Source: JAXHTH01 sp034211115
GTDB lineage: Bacteria > Planctomycetota > Phycisphaerae > Phycisphaerales > SM1A02
Assembly: GCA_034211115.1 (NCBI GenBank)
Contig: JAXHTH010000281.1
Coordinates: 1 to 9,942 of the forward strand
Length of the DNA: 9,942 nucleotides
Direction of reading: 5' to 3'
Both the position numbers and the translations under genes were made by a program. Within the stretch, counting starts at the first letter, position 1; each line of letters starts with the position of its first letter. The notes beneath the pieces are model-generated. The model made no database searches, was not told where the DNA came from, and saw only the letters and a program-made list of their open reading frames with translations. Shown here piece by piece: positions 6,271-9,942 of this stretch.

Positions 6271-6744
6271 TCAGTTGATCGCGCGGAGGTGGACGCGGCC
6301 GTCGTGCTCGTTGATCATCACCTCGACGAAGTCGAAGTCCGCCGTGCAGTAGGCATAGCGCCGTTGGGCGTCGAGGGGGCCGGGCCGCCACCACGGGAAG
6401 TCCGGCTCGTCGGCGACGGCCGCGCCGGCCGGCTCGCATGCTTCGCCCCGCGCCCGCCCGAGCACGGCGAGGACGGGGCCGGATCGGTCGGTCGACGGAG
6501 ACGGCGTTATGCCGCGCAGGGCCGGCGAGGAGGCGGCGAACCAGACCGCGTCGGCGCGATCGATCGTGAACGCCAAGAGGATCTTCCGCTGCCCGCGCTC
6601 GCCCAGGTCGCTGTCCAGGCGCAGCGCGCGGATCGATGCGGGCGGCGGCGCCAGCCCCGCCTGCCGGAAGAGGCGTTGCAGAGGCGCGGGTGCGGCGAAG
6701 GCGGGACGATCGTCCGTGCCGTCCTGGAGGGGAAGTGCCGTCAC
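6271..6744 (-). CDS. Hypothetical protein, 157 residues
   Basis: I do not recognise this protein. GTG start at 6744 has GGGAGA about 6 bases upstream, and codon third positions are strongly GC, which supports real coding. There is no signal peptide or membrane segment. Residues 1-35 are Ala/Pro-rich. A central segment, KILLAFTIDRADAVWFAAS (54-72), looks like beta-strand and helix. The C-terminal part has PDFPWW, RRYAYC and DFDFVEVMINEHDGRVHLRAIN, suggesting a compact alpha/beta domain ending in paired strands. It lies between the DinB gene (185 bases upstream) and the thiC riboswitch. Its stop is 85 bases before the riboswitch start, so it is probably not part of the thiC transcript. Function is unknown. 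Confidence 0.75.
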   Translation of the reverse strand: MTALPLQDGTDDRPAFAAPAPLQRLFRQAGLAPPPASIRALRLDSDLGERGQRKILLAFTIDRADAVWFAASSPALRGITPSPSTDRSGPVLAVLGRARGEACEPAGAAVADEPDFPWWRPGPLDAQRRYAYCTADFDFVEVMINEHDGRVHLRAIN

Positions 6745-6929
6745 GTGTGCTCTCCCTGTGCCGCGCCGCCTGCGGGGGCCGCGCGGACGTTGACCGAGCG
6801 CGAGTGATCTCGCCGTGCCGCGTCTTATCGACGCAGCGCGCCCGGCGACTGCGAACTTCCGCCGGCGTGGTTATCGGTCATTGTCGGGAGACCGCTCGGA
6901 TGTGGGATCGAGACCCCGCCGCCCTTCCG

Positions 6930-7457
6930 TCAGACCTTGATCACCCGATCGAGCCCCAGGCCGCGACGGAGATCGATGATCTGGCCCGCGTGCACGCCGT
7001 TGTGGAAGGCGATGCGGAGCACGAGCTTCGCGAAGGGAATCTCGCCGGCGACCCACGGCACCATCTTCTCAAGCGCTTCGTCCGACGCGCTGCGCACGGT
7101 GGAGGCGAGGCGTTCGCAGGCGGCCTCGAAGATCGCCCGGCAGCGCGCCATCGACGGATATCGGGCCGGATCGCCGACCGGCGAGGAATCGAAACAGATC
7201 GACTCGGTGTCGTAGCGATCAGCGCCGCCGGCCCGGCCGTCGCCGGTGACGAAGTCATTCTCCGGCAGCGGCCGGCCGTCGCAGTCCTCGGCGACACGAT
7301 GCATGGTCAGCGCGCAGTGTCCGAGGATCCACGCCACGTGGCCGGGCAGGTTCTCCGCCTGCTTCGTGCGATTCCCGTCATCAAAGCCGTCAAGGAAGCG
7401 TTCGAGCAGTTCGCGGGAGGAGAGGATCGAATCGGCGAGCAGGTCCTGGGATGTCAC
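6930..7457 (-). CDS. DinB-superfamily protein (first type, complete metal site)
   Basis: A 175-residue protein with the DinB/YfiT-like four-helix bundle pattern. These proteins usually bind a divalent metal through three His, and some family members are thiol-dependent transferases; most are uncharacterised. Seen: PGHVAWILGH in helix 2 (residues 38-47, with His47 the expected ligand) and HNGVHAGQI (152-160, His152 and His156) in the last helix, so all three expected ligands are present. Length is normal. GTG start at 7457 has GGAG 8 bases upstream. It follows another DinB gene by 69 bases on the same strand, so the two may be co-transcribed. There is no secretion signal, so it is probably cytoplasmic. 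Family is confident; the substrate is unknown. It is unrelated to DNA polymerase IV, which shares the dinB name. Confidence 0.85.
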   Translation of the reverse strand: MTSQDLLADSILSSRELLERFLDGFDDGNRTKQAENLPGHVAWILGHCALTMHRVAEDCDGRPLPENDFVTGDGRAGGADRYDTESICFDSSPVGDPARYPSMARCRAIFEAACERLASTVRSASDEALEKMVPWVAGEIPFAKLVLRIAFHNGVHAGQIIDLRRGLGLDRVIKV

Positions 7458-7526
7458 GAGGCGGGCTCCGTTGCGTGCGGCGGGTGTGTCGGCGCGATGT
7501 TCGCGCCCGGGCGACGACCGCGCGTT

Positions 7527-8030
7527 CTAGTGCTTCGATTTCCAGTAGTCAAACGTCATCGTCGAGACAGGCGTGTCCGGAATGAGCTTGGCGGTGAGGG
7601 CGATCTGGCCCGCGTGCCAGGCAAAGCTGGTGACGACACCCGACCAGACGTCGAGCACGGTCAGCGTGCCGAAGTCGGGATCCTCGACCACGCGCTGGAA
7701 CTCCGCCTCCCGCGCCTCGTCCAGGCGCGTGCGGGTGAGAGCGCGCACCTCGCGGGAATAGTCGAGCAGGGCATCCTTGTTCGGGTACTGCTCATCTCGC
7801 GCTTCGCGCACCTGCACGCCGAAGGGGAAGCGGCGCTGCTCGCCCGTGACGAGATCGCGGACCCAGTTGTCCTCCACCTCGGCGATGTGCCAGAGCTGCC
7901 AGGCGACAGACGGGCGCTGCGGGGCGGGTCGCCAGCGCATCTGCTCTTCGCTGAGCGGTTCGACGTTGCGCAGCATCATCGGCCTGCGGAGCTCGAGGGC
8001 GGAGAGGATCGCCTTTGCCTGCGGCGTCAT
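7527..8030 (-). CDS. DinB-superfamily protein (second type, incomplete His triad)
   Basis: A 167-residue DinB-like four-helix protein. Seen: SVAWQLWHIAEVEDNWV (41-57, His48) in helix 2 and TSFAWHAGQIALTAKL (134-149, His139) in the last helix, the typical DinB ending. The usual HxxxH of that helix is SxxxH here: Ser135 sits where the neighbouring paralogue has His152, so one expected metal ligand is missing. It may bind metal differently or not at all. ATG 8030 has GGAG 9 bases upstream. It lies 70 bases after the esterase and 69 before the other DinB gene, all on the minus strand. It shares little sequence with that gene beyond the family motifs, so it is not a recent duplicate. Cytoplasmic; function unknown. 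Confidence 0.82.
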   Translation of the reverse strand: MTPQAKAILSALELRRPMMLRNVEPLSEEQMRWRPAPQRPSVAWQLWHIAEVEDNWVRDLVTGEQRRFPFGVQVREARDEQYPNKDALLDYSREVRALTRTRLDEAREAEFQRVVEDPDFGTLTVLDVWSGVVTSFAWHAGQIALTAKLIPDTPVSTMTFDYWKSKH

Positions 8031-8100
8031 GATCCGAGACTCCGACGAGGGGCGAACGCGGAACGCGACGCCGGATCGCGCGCGTCGATCACCCGCCGAC

Positions 8101-9660
8101 TCATCGCTCCAGGCCGTGCGCGCGGAAGTGTTCGCGGATCTCGCGGTTCTGGCGCTGAAAGACGAGGGTGGTGATGGTGGCGTGGGTGGCGTAGGGGACG
8201 AGGCGGATGTAGCCGTCGCCCTGCCCGCCGTCCTCCGCGAGCTTCTTCTTCGTTGTCTCTTTGAAATGCTGCACCGCGCGCTCGAGAAAGTACGAATCCC
8301 GGTCGCCGCAGCTCAGGCGGATGTCCTCCATCACCACCGGGCCGTAGCGCTCCCAGTCGGAGGCGACGAGGCGCATGATGTCGTATTTGCGCCAGTTCTG
8401 AACGACGTCGCGATCGATCGCGCCGGTGAGCGGATCGAACATCGGCTTCGGCAGGCCGGTCTCCGGATCGCGCGGCGAGAAGACGGCCTCCCAGGAATCC
8501 CACTGCCGGCCCGAGGCGCCGGTCGGGTTCATGACGTACTCGATCATGCACTCCTGGCGCATGGTGAGGATCGTGTCCATCGCGCCGGCGGCGCTGACCA
8601 TCTCGCGCAGGGCGGGGCGGGCCCTGCCCTCCTCGTCCGTGTAGAGATTCTCATCCTCGTAGAGGTTGCACGTCTGAAACGCGCTGAAGTCGATCGGGTC
8701 GGGGGCGGTCGCCCAGCATCCGCCGAAGACGTCCGGATGGTTGAGCTGCAGCCACATCGCCGACCAGGCGCCGGAGGAGTGGCCGGTGACGATGCGGGCC
8801 TCCCGCTGCGGGACGATGCGGAACTCCCGCTCGAGATACGGGATGAACTCCTCGACGAGGGCGGTGCCCCGCGGGCCGTTGTTGGCCGAGTCGGCGAAGC
8901 CGTGATGTCCCAGCGGCGATTCGGGGTCGAGCACGACGTGAATCGCGATCGGCGCGACCTCCTCCGCGCCTTTTTTCGCGAGCATCTCCGCGTAATCAAC
9001 GGCCCCTTCCTCCCGATCGCCGAAGCCGGGGATGACGAACACGACCGGCCACTTCTGAGACAGCGCATCGGGACTGTAGTAGTCTTTGGGGAGGGCGACG
9101 CCGGCGCGATGGTGCACTTCGCGCCCGTAGAACTCGCTCAGCAGGGCGCTCCGCCGCTCGACCCATTTCAGGTTGCTCCTGCTGACGGCGACCGTCGGCT
9201 TCACCACCGGCTCGGAGAGGGTCAGCGTGACGGCATCGTCGACATCCGCGCTCAGGTCGACGGAGACGATGTCGCTGAGCACGTTGCCCGGCCCCTCCAG
9301 GTGCGACCGCTCGGTGCGATCGGCATCGAGGACCGCCTGCACGCGAACCGACCCCTCCAGCGCGTCCAGCGATTCGGGGAAGGCGAGCGACGAGCCGTCC
9401 AGCGTGACCGACTCGCCCGGCCGGAAGTTCTCGACCGCGATGGATGCGATCGGCTGGGGAGGCTGGTAGAACGGCCCCAGCGCCGGCGGGCGGCGCACCC
9501 ACCACACCCCCGTCTCCGTGATGAAGAAGAGCATCACCCGGCCCGTGGCGGGCGTCCGGCGGGCGGCGGGATCCAGCCGAACCGTGTAGGTGTCCGCCGC
9601 GGCCGAGGGCGCGAGAAAGGCGGTGGCGAGTACGAGCGGTGCAATCAGTCGGCCGATCAA
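8101..9660 (-). CDS. Secreted alpha/beta-hydrolase esterase (enterochelin-esterase-like)
   Basis: A 519-residue protein of the putative esterase family (esterase D / enterochelin esterase type serine hydrolases). Signal peptide: residues 1-22, with a hydrophobic core and PSAAA-DT cleavage site, so it is exported. Residues 23-185 form a beta-rich region, probably a beta-sandwich. The hydrolase domain follows: VVFVIPGFG (206-214) for the oxyanion region, GHSSG (293-297) with nucleophile Ser295, CGDRD (451-455) with probable acid Asp453, and PYATHAT (489-495) with probable catalytic His493. Four Cys (315, 331, 371, 451) could form disulfides outside the cell. The start is TTG 9660 with GGAGG 6 bases upstream, an excellent site with no better start nearby. 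It heads a minus-strand group with two DinB genes. Ester or amide hydrolysis is well supported; the substrate is unknown. Confidence 0.88.
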   Translation of the reverse strand: MIGRLIAPLVLATAFLAPSAAADTYTVRLDPAARRTPATGRVMLFFITETGVWWVRRPPALGPFYQPPQPIASIAVENFRPGESVTLDGSSLAFPESLDALEGSVRVQAVLDADRTERSHLEGPGNVLSDIVSVDLSADVDDAVTLTLSEPVVKPTVAVSRSNLKWVERRSALLSEFYGREVHHRAGVALPKDYYSPDALSQKWPVVFVIPGFGDREEGAVDYAEMLAKKGAEEVAPIAIHVVLDPESPLGHHGFADSANNGPRGTALVEEFIPYLEREFRIVPQREARIVTGHSSGAWSAMWLQLNHPDVFGGCWATAPDPIDFSAFQTCNLYEDENLYTDEEGRARPALREMVSAAGAMDTILTMRQECMIEYVMNPTGASGRQWDSWEAVFSPRDPETGLPKPMFDPLTGAIDRDVVQNWRKYDIMRLVASDWERYGPVVMEDIRLSCGDRDSYFLERAVQHFKETTKKKLAEDGGQGDGYIRLVPYATHATITTLVFQRQNREIREHFRAHGLER

Positions 9661-9923
9661 GGGTCTCCTCCTTCAGCGGTAAGAGCTCCGGCCCGCGGAA
9701 TCCGTCGTCCGGGAGCAGGGGCCCGCGTCCGGTCTCCGCCCCTGCGGTGTGTTCTACCACATCGGTCCAGCCCCGCGGGGCGATCGGCCGGGACGGGCCC
9801 GGCCGCGGCGGGGTTTCCCGGCCCGAGGCCGACCAATTCCGCATGCCCGCCGGCCGGAGAACCGATACTATCGGGCGCGGCGCGACCGTTGCCGCCACCG
9901 CCGTCCGCCTGTCGAGGTTCGAG
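9661..9923. other. Divergent intergenic region with GC-rich palindromes
   Basis: This 263-base region separates the esterase from a plus-strand gene at the right edge, so it should carry two divergent promoters. Seen: a perfect 12-base palindrome GCCCCGCGGGGC (9770-9781), an 8-base stem with 5-base loop (9785-9792 with 9798-9805), and CGATACTATCG (9863-9873), near-palindromic and containing TACTAT, which could serve as a -10 box for either strand. No convincing -35 box was found. A minus-strand frame covers this region but overlaps the esterase out of frame and reads as non-coding. Confidence 0.4.
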
Positions 9924-9942
9924 ATGAAGGCACCCGCCATGC
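9924..9942 (+). CDS. Start of a plus-strand gene (truncated by the window edge)
   Basis: ATG at 9924 begins MKAPAM, with GAGG at 9914-9917 six bases upstream. A second in-frame ATG follows at 9939. Only six codons are visible, so nothing can be said of its product. It would be divergent from the esterase. The ribosome binding site and the Lys after Met favour a real start. Confidence 0.4.

Noticed and set aside
6829..6843. Hairpin GCGTC/GACGC upstream of the hypothetical gene
   Set aside because: A 5-base stem without a U-tract is expected often by chance in DNA this GC-rich.
7777..9927. Long plus-strand open frame (716 residues) opposite the esterase and the second DinB gene
   Set aside because: Antisense shadow: low-complexity composition, no motifs, and both opposing genes have clear catalytic or family motifs and ribosome binding sites.
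8996..9940. Minus-strand frame (314 residues) overlapping the esterase N-terminus
   Set aside because: It overlaps the esterase in another frame over about 660 bases and is Arg/Gly/Pro-rich with no domain. The esterase frame has the signal peptide and ribosome binding site.

Overview
The window is GC-rich bacterial DNA (roughly two thirds G+C by eye). Codon third positions are almost all G or C, and several starts are GTG or TTG behind GGAG-type ribosome binding sites. The gene content (a pyruvate-kinase-like protein of unusual architecture, paired DinB proteins, and a secreted enterochelin-esterase-like hydrolase with a beta-rich N-terminal part) would fit a planctomycete or another environmental high-GC lineage. 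No marker in the window proves this, so the placement is tentative. No mobile element, CRISPR array, tRNA or rRNA was found.

Layout. The left edge holds the last codons of a plus-strand gene, followed by a plus-strand FMN nitroreductase (114-725). It converges, 33 bases apart, on a long minus-strand block. From upstream to downstream that block is: a secreted alpha/beta-hydrolase esterase (9660-8101), two DinB-superfamily proteins (8030-7527 and 7457-6930), a hypothetical protein (6744-6271), the thiamine gene thiC (5993-4032), a probably exported MsrA (3931-3158) and an atypical pyruvate kinase (2618-759). At the right edge a plus-strand gene starts at 9924, divergent from the esterase.

Regulation. 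The clearest regulatory unit is the thiC leader: a TPP riboswitch (6185-6094), then an intrinsic terminator (6079-6056), then the thiC ribosome binding site. This is the classic arrangement for shutting off thiamine pyrimidine synthesis when TPP is plentiful. The 540-base gap between msrA and the pyruvate-kinase-like gene holds a nested inverted repeat, a short coding-like reading frame and a strong G-quadruplex motif in the leader of the kinase-like gene.

How the genes work together. The esterase and the two DinB genes are spaced about 70 bases apart and could be co-transcribed. thiC and msrA are 100 bases apart, and msrA may ride on thiC transcription. No pathway links all the genes, and I see no new multi-gene system. 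The most unusual items are the pyruvate-kinase-like protein, the second DinB protein lacking one expected metal-binding His, and the content of the msrA to pyruvate-kinase gap.
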